The position numbers and the translations under genes are program-made. The notes beneath the pieces are model-generated. The model was not told the DNA's origin, did no database searches, and saw only the letters and a program-made list of their open reading frames with translations. From an uncultured Fibrobacter sp. (lineage in GTDB: Bacteria; Fibrobacterota; Fibrobacteria; Fibrobacterales; Fibrobacteraceae), in assembly GCA_900313675.1 (NCBI GenBank), contig OMSO01000008.1, positions 1-54,329 of the forward strand: a DNA stretch of 54,329 bases, given 5' to 3'. This document shows, one piece after another, positions 8,648-16,782 of this stretch (its first letter is position 1; each line of letters starts with the position of its first letter).

Positions 8648-9556
8648 TCAGAAAATATCCACGTTGATGTCAAGACCATCGTTCAAGATGACCCTGAACA
8701 GGCTGTCGGCGGAATGGACTGTCTTGACCAGGTCGTCGTGCAGCTTGCGGTCCGAAAGAAGGGCGCCCACCGTGTTCTCCTTGGACTGGACCTTGGCAAT
8801 GAGTTCGTCCAGGTGCTTGGTGACACCTTCCAGTTCGGCAATCAGATTGTTGGCATTCCCGATAACCACGTCCGTATTGGCAAAGAGGTTGTCGATAGGC
8901 GGCTTGACGCCATCTACCAGGTTGCCCACCTTGAGAGTCACCTCGTTCAGGCCGGCCAGGCTCTTCTTGAGTTCGGGGTCCGTGGTGTTCACAAGTTCCA
9001 TCAGGCGGTCTTCCAAAGTTTCCGCCTTCACCAGCAGGGTGTTGAACCTGTCCTGGAAATCCTCGCTGGCGATGGTGCCCTTCAGGGCCCGCTTCACCGA
9101 TTCCAGCAAGACCTTGGTACTGTCGCAAACTTCACCCGCCAGACCGAGGGCCTCAGCGATGCCGGCGTCGAACTGGCCCGTAATGGTGTCACCCGGCTCA
9201 AAATACTCCTCGGAGTCCCCGAGAATCATGCCAATCTGACGTTCGCCCATGATACCGATGTTCTGGACGCGGATTTCGGAATCCTTGGGAATCATCACGT
9301 CGGTACGCAGGCGGATGGTCACCACCACGCGGTGGCCTGCAAGCTCGATACTTTCCACCTTGCCCAGCTTGACGCCATTGACCTTAACCGGGTCGTCCAG
9401 CACAAGGGTACTGACCTGGGTAAACCGCAGGTGGAAGGTGTTGAAAGTCTCTCGCGGGTCCTTCTCGTTCAAGAAGAACATGCCGAAAACCAAGATGACG
9501 ATAGCCAACAGGACGACAAGACCGACAGAGAAGTAAAGTGTGGTATTCTTCTTCAT
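8648..9556 (-). CDS. MlaD/MCE-family lipid-transport protein
   Basis: 302 residues. One N-terminal transmembrane anchor (about residues 7-30), then a single MCE domain (about 40-125; VSTLVLDDPVKVNGVKLGKV and MIPKDSEIRVQNIGIMGERQI), followed by a long alpha-helical tail predicted to form coiled coils. MlaD-type proteins form hexameric rings on an ABC transporter (MlaE/MlaF) and move phospholipids between inner and outer membrane. Here the gene is the first of an operon with ptsH and ptsI and no mlaE or mlaF is next to it, which is an unusual partnership. A second MCE protein lies at 35938. Confidence 0.88.
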   Translation of the reverse strand: MKKNTTLYFSVGLVVLLAIVILVFGMFFLNEKDPRETFNTFHLRFTQVSTLVLDDPVKVNGVKLGKVESIELAGHRVVVTIRLRTDVMIPKDSEIRVQNIGIMGERQIGMILGDSEEYFEPGDTITGQFDAGIAEALGLAGEVCDSTKVLLESVKRALKGTIASEDFQDRFNTLLVKAETLEDRLMELVNTTDPELKKSLAGLNEVTLKVGNLVDGVKPPIDNLFANTDVVIGNANNLIAELEGVTKHLDELIAKVQSKENTVGALLSDRKLHDDLVKTVHSADSLFRVILNDGLDINVDIF

Positions 9557-9641
9557 TTCTGCCTTAAAATAGCATTTTTACCATAATCTACACAAAGAAA
9601 TCTTCTAAACAAGGGCTTTTCATTCATTCTCTTGGTTCTTA

Positions 9642-9669
9642 AATCCGAATTCCGAACCCCGAATTACCC
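9642..9669. repeat. Heptad array, CGAATTC-related class, 4 units
   Basis: Four 7-mers (AATCCGA, ATTCCGA, ACCCCGA, ATTACCC). The trmH stop codon (9664-9666) lies inside the last unit. Same class as the array inside the M18 aminopeptidase gene. Confidence 0.7.
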
Positions 9670-10320
9670 CTCTACCCGAACAATGGGGCTGTTATTCTCG
9701 ATGCCGTTCACGTGCCGGTCCAGGTAATCGTAGAGCAGGGCATCCCTTTCGGCCTGGGGGAGCAGGAATTTTTCGCGGCCCTCCCGCTGCATGAAAATGT
9801 CCAGGTAGGTCATAAGCACACCGCCCGCCACGGAGACGTTCATGGATTCCGTAATGCCGTACTGGGGCAGTTTGAATTCGTAGTCCGCATGTGCCAGGGT
9901 GTCGGGATGGTTCCCGTGGAACTCGCTCCCCAGGTAAAAGGCCGTAGGCTGACTCAGGTCCAGATCCAAAACCGAATTGGTGGTGTTGGTGCTGGCCACT
10001 GCAATCTTGTAGCCCTTGGCACGGAGCTTTTCCATACAGAGCATGCGTTTTTTGTACAGGTAGATGGACATCCACTTGTAGGAGCCCTTCAAGATGGACT
10101 TGTTCACGCTGTAGGCGTTGTCCTCTTCGATGACGTGGACATCCTGCAGGCCGAAAACCTCTGCGGTGCGGATAACGGCGGAAATATTGTGGGGGTCGAA
10201 CAGGTCTTCCAGCACCATGCAGAAATGGCGGGTACGGCGGTTTATCACTCCTGTCAGGAGTTCCCGACGGCGGTCCGTGACCCGCGCAAGCAAACTTTCC
10301 AAACTTTCTTTTTCGCTCAT
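9664..10320 (-). CDS. trmH: SpoU/TrmH-family tRNA ribose methyltransferase
   Basis: 218 residues, close to TrmH of other bacteria. The SPOUT motifs are all visible: motif 1 LEDLFDPHNISAVIRTAEVFG (about 38-58), motif 2 AFYLGSEFHG (about 130-140) and motif 3 LPQYGITESMNVSVAGGVLMTY (about 155-176), which form the knot that binds S-adenosylmethionine. The N-terminal RRxELLTGVINRRTR segment is typical of TrmH, which methylates the 2'-O of G18 in tRNAs; I prefer this to RlmB because the L30e-like substrate domain is absent. AGGA lies 7 nt before the ATG. Separated from the next gene by a repeat-filled gap on either side. Confidence 0.88.
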   Translation of the reverse strand: MSEKESLESLLARVTDRRRELLTGVINRRTRHFCMVLEDLFDPHNISAVIRTAEVFGLQDVHVIEEDNAYSVNKSILKGSYKWMSIYLYKKRMLCMEKLRAKGYKIAVASTNTTNSVLDLDLSQPTAFYLGSEFHGNHPDTLAHADYEFKLPQYGITESMNVSVAGGVLMTYLDIFMQREGREKFLLPQAERDALLYDYLDRHVNGIENNSPIVRVEG

Positions 10321-10373
10321 AAATTTTCCTTTTTAATCTTTTTTTTCAATCCTAACACTTCACCATCAAGCGG

Positions 10374-10396
10374 ATCCTCGCTTTCGCGAGGATGAC
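10374..10396. repeat. ATGAC-ended palindromic repeat, copy 2
   Basis: Stem ATCCTCGC / GCGAGGAT with a TTTC loop, then GAC. Lies between trmH and the secreted unknown gene. Confidence 0.85.
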
Positions 10397-10416
10397 ACTT
10401 CTTGAGACCAGCTTTA

Positions 10417-10465
10417 CTAACCCCTAGATTCTATCCCCTAAATCCTAACCCCTATTACCTATTCT
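10417..10465. repeat. Heptad array, CTANNNN class, 7 units
   Basis: Seven phase-locked 7-mers, each starting CTA. The stop codon of the 337-residue gene (10459-10461) is the CTA of the last unit, so the array grows directly out of the gene end. Confidence 0.85.
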
Positions 10466-11472
10466 TTCACCTGCAGCGGCACAGGAACTTCCTTGGCCTG
10501 CCGACGCTGAATCTGCAACTTTTCAAAGTCACCCAACTTCCAGGGCGCGCCATTCACCACGTTCTCGAAATCCAGAATGTACTGCACGTTCTCCATGGAC
10601 TTGAGGGAAGCACTCTTGAGCATGGGCTCCTTGTTTCCGCCGAAGTATTCTCCCGACGACTTCTTGATGTCCTTGACGATATGGTCAATCTTGTCGCCTA
10701 CCACGCTCTTGAAAACACGCATCTGCATAATGGAATTCAACACTGAATTTCCGGGAAACACGATGGCCGTTAACTTGTACCGAATCTCCTTGTCAGAGAC
10801 GGGATCCATGTCCAGGTAGGCCACAGCCGTTCCGTGCAGCGACCACTTGAGGACCTGGGCATGTCCATAGCCGAAAAACACGTTCCGCATGCCGAGCTTC
10901 TGCCCGGCACTATCCTGCAAGGCCCAGAAGAATTCACCCGAAAGGCTTCGTCCGTTGCTACCGCTAAAAAACCGCCTGTCCTTGCTTGTGTATTCCAGCC
11001 GGTAGTTCGTACCCAGGTAAGCGTTGATGAGTTCCGCCGTAAAGGGCATGTTGTCGAACAAGTAGCTGATAACGTTCTGTCCCAGAGGAAGCGAGCCCTT
11101 GTTCTCGTAAATGGCGCGGTACTGCCGGCCTAATCTGGAATAGATTTCTGTCGCTCCAGTAATTTTGGGATCTGCAGGCAATCCCCGCTTGGTAATTTCT
11201 ACAAAGGGGGCGCAGAACTCTTCGTTATACTTGACCTTGGGCCAAGGTTTCTGATCTTCTTCTGTACAAAAACCGTAATCGATGTTCAGGCACTTCTTGA
11301 CGCCGGAACAGAGGGAGCGGAATCCCTCTTCGCCGCCGGACTTTTCGATCATGCGCTTGCGGCCGATTTCTTTCATTAGGGCTTCGCGCTTGTTTTCGGG
11401 CGAATCTGCGGCAAACGCCTCTGCACAGGCAAAGGCCAACAGCATCACGAAAACAAGAATCCGCCTACCCAC
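10459..11472 (-). CDS. Secreted protein of unknown function
   Basis: 337 residues that I do not recognise. It begins with a clear signal peptide (MGRRILVFVMLLAFACAEAFA, cleavage near residue 21). The mature part has a cluster of cysteines near the N-terminus (CSGVKKCLNIDYGFC and FCAPF, roughly residues 53-95), consistent with disulfides in the periplasm, and no transmembrane segment after the signal. Mixed alpha/beta composition and a region with GYGHAQVLKWSLHGTAVAYLDM that looks like a compact globular domain. The gene starts 14 nt after the M16-like gene, so the two are probably one transcript and may act together in the periplasm or outer membrane. Confidence 0.75.
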   Translation of the reverse strand: MGRRILVFVMLLAFACAEAFAADSPENKREALMKEIGRKRMIEKSGGEEGFRSLCSGVKKCLNIDYGFCTEEDQKPWPKVKYNEEFCAPFVEITKRGLPADPKITGATEIYSRLGRQYRAIYENKGSLPLGQNVISYLFDNMPFTAELINAYLGTNYRLEYTSKDRRFFSGSNGRSLSGEFFWALQDSAGQKLGMRNVFFGYGHAQVLKWSLHGTAVAYLDMDPVSDKEIRYKLTAIVFPGNSVLNSIMQMRVFKSVVGDKIDHIVKDIKKSSGEYFGGNKEPMLKSASLKSMENVQYILDFENVVNGAPWKLGDFEKLQIQRRQAKEVPVPLQVKE

Positions 11473-11486
11473 AGGAATCCTTTTGG

Positions 11487-13052
11487 CTATTGCCTAAAAT
11501 CCAGGCTATCCTGGGGAATTACGGTGAAGGGCTTCAACGCATCGAATTTAGAGACAGGACCCACGATAGAAATGGTCATCTTGTCGCGGGCAAAATATTT
11601 TGCAATCATGGCCTTCACCTGTTCGGGAGTGACGGCAGAAATTTCTTTCACGTAGTCCAGGTAGTGGTCAAAGGTCTTGCCCAGCAGTTCTCCCTTGGCA
11701 AAAATGGTGGCCGTAGAAGCAGGAGAATCGAACAGGCTGGGCAGACTTTCGATCAATGCCTTTTTCGCCTGTTCCAGTTCCTCTACCGTTGGGCCTTCCT
11801 TGGCCAGTTTTTCCACTTCTTCAAAAATCAGCTTCAGGGCAAAATCCACGGACTCCACCTTGGTCTGCAAGGCGATGGTGGTCATGGCGGTATCCCGATA
11901 GTCGTTGCCTACGGTGCTGTAGATGCTGTAGGCCAGGCCCTCGTCGCTACGCACGCGGTTCATGAGGCGGCTGGTAAAGCTCCCGCCACCCAAGATAAAG
12001 CTCGCCACCGCCGCCGGATAATAGTCGGGATGGGGGCGTTTCACGAAAGGCTGGTTGATGGCGATATTCGCCTGGGTAATGTCCTTGTCCACCACGAAGG
12101 TGCCGGGCTTACGCAGGTAAGCGAGAGGCTGCGGCGCCACAAAGGCGGAATCCGCAGGCTTAGAAGAAACGGTGGAAGTGTCCTTTTTCCAGTCGGCGAA
12201 AAATTCCTTAAGCATCTGCACGCTGGAATCACGGTCCACATCACCGGACAAGGCAAAGATGATTCGGCTAGACTGGAACACCCCGCGGGAAAGCCGTTTC
12301 AGGTCGGCGTCAGTGACCTTCTTGTATTCGTCACCGGTAGCGTCCCACAGACGATTGTTAGGAGCGTAGTTCACCTTGGCACGCAGGGCCGAAAGCACCT
12401 TGGCAGGAGTATCGTAGCGCTGTTCATAAGCGGTGGCGGACTTGGTCTTTACGATTTCCAACTGTTCCTTGTCAAAGGCGGGAGCGAGCAGCACCTTCTT
12501 TGTCAGCGCAAGCACCGATGGAAAGTCCTTGGTCAGGCAGTCAATGTCGAAAGAGGCGGTCCACACGCCGGCCGAAGAACCGACTCCAGCGCTGATAAAC
12601 TCAAGGGTATCTTCCAGGGCACCGGGAGCGATACCGCCACCGCCGCCACGCCTAAGCATGGAACCCAGCATCTCGAAGGCGGCTTCGTCCTTGATGGAGG
12701 CGGGGACTCTCGGATTCTCGAAATAGACCGTAAAATTCACCAGGGGCAAACGTCGATCGCTCACGATGTAACCGGTGACACCTTCGGCTATTTCTACCCG
12801 GTAATCCTTCGGGTAAGGCGCTACGTAGTTGTATTCCGGAAACTGGATGTCCTTGTAACTGGCGGGGATGTCGGATTTTGCAGGCTGAGCTGCAGCACCG
12901 CTCTGTTCAGACACTGCGACGGAATCCTTTGGGGTAGCAACCGTCGCGGCATTTTCCGTTGCAGGGGCAGGCGCGCTGGAACAAGCGGCAATAGCTGCCA
13001 GGAGGGCAGAGCCCACCAGCAACGATATGGTTTTCGCATCATTTTTCTTCAT
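11487..13052 (-). CDS. M16-like lipoprotein, zinc site apparently lost
   Basis: 521 residues from the ATG at 13052; upstream in-frame TTG and GTG codons at 13058 and 13055 are less likely because the promoter box leaves little room. Lipoprotein signal (LLAAIAACSS). Two M16 half-domains follow: about 90-290 and 310-510. The first half should carry the zinc motif HxxEH in GLAHxLEHM; the aligned segment here reads KDEAAFEMLGSML, so the ligands are missing. The second half keeps GGGSFTSRLMNRVRSDEGLAYSIYS, the substrate-binding Arg/Tyr region. This pattern fits the non-catalytic subunit of a two-chain M16B protease whose active partner is elsewhere, or a chaperone-like relic. Operon with the secreted unknown gene. 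Confidence 0.85.
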   Translation of the reverse strand: MKKNDAKTISLLVGSALLAAIAACSSAPAPATENAATVATPKDSVAVSEQSGAAAQPAKSDIPASYKDIQFPEYNYVAPYPKDYRVEIAEGVTGYIVSDRRLPLVNFTVYFENPRVPASIKDEAAFEMLGSMLRRGGGGGIAPGALEDTLEFISAGVGSSAGVWTASFDIDCLTKDFPSVLALTKKVLLAPAFDKEQLEIVKTKSATAYEQRYDTPAKVLSALRAKVNYAPNNRLWDATGDEYKKVTDADLKRLSRGVFQSSRIIFALSGDVDRDSSVQMLKEFFADWKKDTSTVSSKPADSAFVAPQPLAYLRKPGTFVVDKDITQANIAINQPFVKRPHPDYYPAAVASFILGGGSFTSRLMNRVRSDEGLAYSIYSTVGNDYRDTAMTTIALQTKVESVDFALKLIFEEVEKLAKEGPTVEELEQAKKALIESLPSLFDSPASTATIFAKGELLGKTFDHYLDYVKEISAVTPEQVKAMIAKYFARDKMTISIVGPVSKFDALKPFTVIPQDSLDFRQ

Positions 13053-13060
13053 CACCAAAC

Positions 13061-13066
13061 AATATA
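13061..13066 (-). promoter_or_regulatory. TATATT -10 box of the M16-like gene
   Basis: TATATT on the minus strand ends 8 nt before the ATG at 13052. This predicts a leaderless or nearly leaderless mRNA. Confidence 0.5.
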
Positions 13067-13134
13067 GCTATTCCCTCATTCCAAATTGGACTAAGGAATT
13101 TCAAAATAATTTGGTTTATCGGGCTTTTTGAATG

Positions 13135-13140
13135 TATATT
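13135..13140 (+). promoter_or_regulatory. TATATT -10 box of the candidate small RNA
   Basis: TGTATATT on the plus strand, ending 8 nt before the first paired base of the RNA at 13149. There is no plus-strand protein gene downstream until 14471, so it most likely serves the RNA. Confidence 0.5.
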
Positions 13141-13148
13141 ATACTCAT

Positions 13149-13233
13149 AGCCTTTCCGGTGGATTCTAATTCGGCCTCCCATGGAGCGCCGCCCGTCTCC
13201 AAGAGAGACATACCCACCCGAAAGGCTTTTTTT
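13149..13233 (+). ncRNA. Candidate three-way-junction small RNA with own terminator
   Basis: A roughly 85-nt segment folds into three helices. P1 pairs 13149-13156 with 13220-13227 (8 bp), then after one C-C mismatch 13158-13162 with 13214-13218 (GGTGG / CCACC, 5 bp). P2 pairs CGGC-CTCC at 13172-13179 with GGAG-GCCG at 13183-13191 (8 bp, one bulged C, CAT loop). P3 pairs GTCTC (13195-13199) with GAGAC (13205-13209). A run of seven T follows P1 at once, so the RNA ends in an intrinsic terminator. A TATATT box lies just upstream. It stands alone between two minus-strand genes, which argues against a riboswitch. It does not carry the SRP, tmRNA or 6S signatures, nor a hammerhead core. Family unknown. 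Confidence 0.55.
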
Positions 13234-13250
13234 GTACCCGGAGCGATGAC

Positions 13251-14279
13251 TCAGCTGAAACGGCCGGCCAGCTGCTTGCGACGGCGACCCCGTTCGGACA
13301 CCACCGCTTCAATCAAGAACAGCAGGGCCGCAATCCCGAGGAAAATCTGGTAGCGGTCCTGATAATTCTCAAAGCGGTCGCTTGCCTGGTCCTTCTTTTC
13401 GAGGGTGGCGATTTCGGTCAGCACCTTCTGCAGCTGGAACTCGCCAGGGCTCGCGTAAAAGTACAACCCGCCGGTAGCGCTTGCAATTTCTTGAAGAGTC
13501 CCGTCTTCTAGGCGGGTGGTCACGATGTTCCCTTGCATGTCCTTTTTGTAGGCCACTTCTCCGTTCTTGGTCTTGACGGGGATTGGCACACCTTCGCGAG
13601 AACCGATACCCACCGTATAGATGCGGATGCCCATCTCGGCGGCTTCCTTGGCGGCATTGACGGCGGCGTCTTCAAGCTCTTCGCCGTCACTCATGAGGAC
13701 CATTACCGAATACTTGCCCGCCCCGCCGGAGTTGCGGAACAAATCCATCCCCTTGCGGATGGCCTTTTCCAGGTTCGTTCCCGGCATGAGCCAGCCCGGC
13801 TCCAGCTCCCGGAGCATCATCTGCACGGTTCCGTAGTCCAGTGTCAGAGGCACCATCACCTGGGCCTCGCCGCTAAAGGCCACTAGACCCACGCGGTCGC
13901 CGGTGAGAGATTCCAGGAACGAGGCAATCTCGTGACGGCTACGCACCAGACGGTTGGGCTTGATGTCTTCGGCCAGCATGGAAAGGGAAATGTCCTGCAG
14001 CAGCACCAAGTCCAGACCGCGACGCTCCACGTGTTCTAGCTTATGGCCCCACTGGGGCCTTGCAAGGGCAACGAACAAAAAGGCAATCGCCAAAAGGAGG
14101 ATCAGAACCTTGGCAAGCCTCCGCCAGGGAGACACGCTGGTCGAAAGCTTGGGCAGCATGGAAAGGGACACGAACCGCTCCGCCAGCTTTTTACGGCGGT
14201 AAAAAGCATAATAGAACAAAAGGGCAAAAAATGGCAGGGTAAAAAGTCCCCACAAAAAGCTCGGTTCCGCAAATCGCAT
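13251..14279 (-). CDS. BatB-like von Willebrand factor A membrane protein
   Basis: 342 residues from the ATG at 14279; the longer open frame to 14360 adds an unlikely Cys/Pro/Phe-rich stretch. Two N-terminal membrane helices (FLWGLFTLPFFALLFYYAFY and LAKVLILLLAIAFLFVALA), a periplasmic VWA domain (about 85-300) with the metal-ion-dependent adhesion site DISLS and later TxDYG and SDGEE loops, and a C-terminal helix (FLGIAALLFLIEAVV). This is the BatB layout from the Bacteroides aerotolerance operon (BatA-E with MoxR and a DUF58 protein), thought to work in envelope stress. BatA follows at 15591 and BatC-like genes at 27992-29496; MoxR, DUF58, BatD and BatE are not in the window. Confidence 0.88.
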   Translation of the reverse strand: MRFAEPSFLWGLFTLPFFALLFYYAFYRRKKLAERFVSLSMLPKLSTSVSPWRRLAKVLILLLAIAFLFVALARPQWGHKLEHVERRGLDLVLLQDISLSMLAEDIKPNRLVRSRHEIASFLESLTGDRVGLVAFSGEAQVMVPLTLDYGTVQMMLRELEPGWLMPGTNLEKAIRKGMDLFRNSGGAGKYSVMVLMSDGEELEDAAVNAAKEAAEMGIRIYTVGIGSREGVPIPVKTKNGEVAYKKDMQGNIVTTRLEDGTLQEIASATGGLYFYASPGEFQLQKVLTEIATLEKKDQASDRFENYQDRYQIFLGIAALLFLIEAVVSERGRRRKQLAGRFS

Positions 14280-14329
14280 GAACAGACTCCAGAAAAAAAA
14301 CGGCGCGGGGCAGGGCCCGCATACCCATG

Positions 14330-14335
14330 AATATA
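14330..14335 (-). promoter_or_regulatory. TATATT -10 box of the BatB-like gene
   Basis: The minus strand reads TTTTTTGTATATTC, about 50 nt before the ATG. The T-run plus GTATATT pattern recurs at 16770 and 29524. Confidence 0.4.
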
Positions 14336-14437
14336 CAAAAAACGGGCTTTTTAGCCCCATTTTTTCAAAAAAATGACCCCAAAAACGGGAAAAATCACAT
14401 TTATTTGCGGGCGATGACTTTTTTGTTAAAAAAAAGA

Positions 14438-14443
14438 TATATT
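14438..14443 (+). promoter_or_regulatory. TATATT -10 box of the degenerate GGDEF gene
   Basis: Plus strand GATATATTTT, 27 nt before the ATG at 14471, in the divergent gap with the BatB-like gene. Confidence 0.4.
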
Positions 14444-14470
14444 TTACTTATTGGATTATAGGGTAAATCT

Positions 14471-15589
14471 ATGGAAATCAATCCCTTTGTAGTCGAAATC
14501 GATCTCATAAGCATCGCCATTCTCCTGATGGTGCGTTATGGCATCACGGAGCGGGCCTCCCGCCTCAGGGAAGTTCATGTTTTCCGATACCTGGTGGACC
14601 TGTCCATCGCTTTCTGCGTCCTGAATTCTACAGGACAGTTCATTCCCTCCACTTACATCCCCGTCATCAAGATTATCAACGGCCTCAAGATCGTCACCTG
14701 CATCTGCATGGGTTGTTCCTGGTTCCTGACCGTATTCTTTATTACATCCACTAGCACCTACCACCTTCGCAAAATGTTCATCCCCATATTGTTGCCAAGC
14801 CTTGTGGTAAGTGTCATGGCCATCATAGATGTCTTGAGCAACCTGACAGAACCGCCTCTCGACATGAGACCCCATGTGTGGATTTTGCTGAACATCCTGA
14901 CGATTGTCTATGTGGTATCCGCGTCGATCCTGTGCCTGACCAAGGCCCGCAAGTGCACCAACAGGATTCGCCGTCGTAGCCTTTACCTGCTTTCGGGAGC
15001 CATGGCTTTCCCCCTGCTTCTGCTGGTGGTACAAGCCAAATTCTACGATATGCCCATCACGTCGCCCTCGTTTGTCATCGTCACTCTGTTTATACACCTG
15101 ACCTCGTTGCGCAGGAGAATTACCGTCGATGAAATCACCAAGCTCAACAATGACAACAAACTTGCAGACTACCTGGATGCCATTACCCAAAAACAGAACC
15201 CTGCCAAGAGACTGTTTTTTGTGAAAATCGACATCGACAAGTTCAAGGCCATGAAAAAGAAATACGGGGGTGTAGCCGCAGCCATAGCCCTCCAAAAAAT
15301 GGCCTCGTTCCTACGGCAGCAATGCATCAATCGCGGGTCTTTTATCGCCCGTTACAGCACTTCGTCTTTTGCCATTGTTACCGAATGTAACGATTTCTCC
15401 GAGATAGAGACTCTGGCCAACAGGCTGATCGCCACCAGCGCCACCAGCGAAGAACTTGCCCAGGGCCCTTGGCCCATTACCTTCTCCATCTACTGGTCCG
15501 AATTCGGCACGCCCACCACCAAGACGGTTGACGATCTAATCGAAAACTGCACCAGGAACTGCTACAAACCTTCTGTAGACGGGGAGTAG
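14471..15589 (+). CDS. Membrane protein with degenerate GGDEF domain
   Basis: 372 residues. The first half has about six transmembrane helices (from residue 12 to about 210). The second half has the fold signature of a diguanylate cyclase: DEITKLNNDNKLADYLD in place of DxLTxLxNR, then FFVKIDIDKFKAMKKKYG, which keeps the metal-binding Asp and the DxDxFKxxxxxYG pattern. The signature motif itself, near residue 294-300, reads RYSTSSFAIV instead of RYGGDEFAIL, and no RxxD inhibitory site precedes it. It therefore should not make cyclic di-GMP, though it could bind GTP or a partner. It lies on the opposite strand between the BatA-like and BatB-like genes, converging on BatA with 1 nt between stops. 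Confidence 0.82.
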   Translation: MEINPFVVEIDLISIAILLMVRYGITERASRLREVHVFRYLVDLSIAFCVLNSTGQFIPSTYIPVIKIINGLKIVTCICMGCSWFLTVFFITSTSTYHLRKMFIPILLPSLVVSVMAIIDVLSNLTEPPLDMRPHVWILLNILTIVYVVSASILCLTKARKCTNRIRRRSLYLLSGAMAFPLLLLVVQAKFYDMPITSPSFVIVTLFIHLTSLRRRITVDEITKLNNDNKLADYLDAITQKQNPAKRLFFVKIDIDKFKAMKKKYGGVAAAIALQKMASFLRQQCINRGSFIARYSTSSFAIVTECNDFSEIETLANRLIATSATSEELAQGPWPITFSIYWSEFGTPTTKTVDDLIENCTRNCYKPSVDGE

Positions 15590-15590
15590 C

Positions 15591-16694
15591 CTACGGAATC
15601 CGCACAAAGCGGGTGTTGGCAAGAATCAGTTCCAGCAGAATGAGGAGCGCACCCACCAAAAGCCAGGGGTAGAACTTTTCGGCGTAGCGGGCGTAGGCCA
15701 CCGTCTCGATTTCGGATTTTTCCAGCTGGTCGATTTCGGAATAGATTTCTTCTAGCTGTTCCTTGTTTTCGGCACGGTAGAACTTTCCGCCGGTCTTTTG
15801 CGCCACCGCCTTGAGGGTGGTTTCGTCGATGCCTTCTTCGGGAGTAATATCCCGCTCGCCCCAGGAGATTTCGCCTGTCCAGGGGTTCTGCTGGAAACTC
15901 AGGATTTTACCCTTACGCTTGCCTACGCCTACGGTATAGACCTTCACCCCGATGGACTGGGCCACCTCGGCCGCACGGACAGGTGAAATGACGCTGGCGT
16001 TGTCCTTGCCATCGGTCAGGAGCACCACCACCTTGGACTTGGCTTCGGACTTTTGCAGGCGGGCAAGAGCGTTCATAAGGCCATCGCCAATGGCAGTGCG
16101 GCTCCCCATGATAGAATCGTGGGCCAGGTCGTCTGTAACGCCCAGAATTTCAAGCAAGGAACCGTAATCCAGCGTAAGGGGGCACTGGGTAACGGCACGG
16201 GCGCCAAAGGCGGAAAGACCGATACGGTCGCTGTGGCGTTTCTGGATGAATTCCGCAATGACCTGCTGGGCATAACCCATGCGGCTATATTTCCAGTAAT
16301 CACCGGACTTCAAAATCCGTTCGGCGTTCATCACCCCGAGCTTCGCCTGTTCCGTGCGGGTCAACATGTCCAGCGTGCCCATGGAGCCAGACACGTCCAG
16401 CACCAGCATAATATCCACGCCGTCGGTATTGGTGTATTCCACCTCGGTAGCATTTTGCGGGCGGGCAAGGGCCACCACAAAGCAGCACAGGGCAGCAAGG
16501 CGGAGTGCCGGCACAATGTGGCGCATGCGCACCCGGTGGCTAGGCGATGCCTTTTTGGCTATGGCCAGGGCTGGGAACTTGATGGTGCTCTTGCGACGCT
16601 GCTGGCGGTAAATGTAGAGCGCCACAAGCACGGGAACAAGCAACAACAGCCAAAAGGCTTCGGGATTCTGAAAATGTAACGAACCGATATCCAT
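15591..16694 (-). CDS. BatA-like von Willebrand factor A membrane protein
   Basis: 367 residues from the ATG at 16694. Layout: first membrane helix AFWLLLLVPVLVALYIY, basic segment, second helix (VPALRLAALCCFVVALA), periplasmic VWA domain (about 85-310) with the intact metal site DVSGS, LTDGKDN loop and a C-terminal helix (FYPWLLVGALLILLELIL). The hydrophobic-basic-hydrophobic start and ARPQNATE before the VWA core are typical of BatA. An insertion of about 25 residues (TLDMLTRTEQAKLGVMNAER onward) just after the metal site is longer than usual. Presumably it pairs with the BatB-like protein at 13251, but in this genome a divergently oriented gene separates the two. Confidence 0.88.
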   Translation of the reverse strand: MDIGSLHFQNPEAFWLLLLVPVLVALYIYRQQRRKSTIKFPALAIAKKASPSHRVRMRHIVPALRLAALCCFVVALARPQNATEVEYTNTDGVDIMLVLDVSGSMGTLDMLTRTEQAKLGVMNAERILKSGDYWKYSRMGYAQQVIAEFIQKRHSDRIGLSAFGARAVTQCPLTLDYGSLLEILGVTDDLAHDSIMGSRTAIGDGLMNALARLQKSEAKSKVVVLLTDGKDNASVISPVRAAEVAQSIGVKVYTVGVGKRKGKILSFQQNPWTGEISWGERDITPEEGIDETTLKAVAQKTGGKFYRAENKEQLEEIYSEIDQLEKSEIETVAYARYAEKFYPWLLVGALLILLELILANTRFVRIP

Positions 16695-16722
16695 CTTGAC
16701 TCCGAAAAATCTTTTCGGACAC

Positions 16723-16728
16723 AATATA
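16723..16728 (-). promoter_or_regulatory. TATATT -10 box of the BatA-like gene
   Basis: Minus strand TTGTATATTGTG, 28 nt before the ATG at 16694. Confidence 0.4.
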
Positions 16729-16769
16729 CAATTTTACAGCTCGTTAAACCCAATCCCCTACTTTTTTTG

Positions 16770-16775
16770 TATATT
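16770..16775 (+). promoter_or_regulatory. TATATT -10 box, start of the 16.8-kb leader or RNA
   Basis: Plus strand T7-GTATATTG. A start site would fall near 16782, 270 nt before the Rpn-family gene, so the transcript would have a long structured leader or be a separate RNA. Confidence 0.45.
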
Positions 16776-16782
16776 GTTATTG

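Noticed and set aside
13149..13233. Riboswitch or T-box leader
   Set aside because: No plus-strand gene follows within 1.2 kb and the structure ends in its own terminator.
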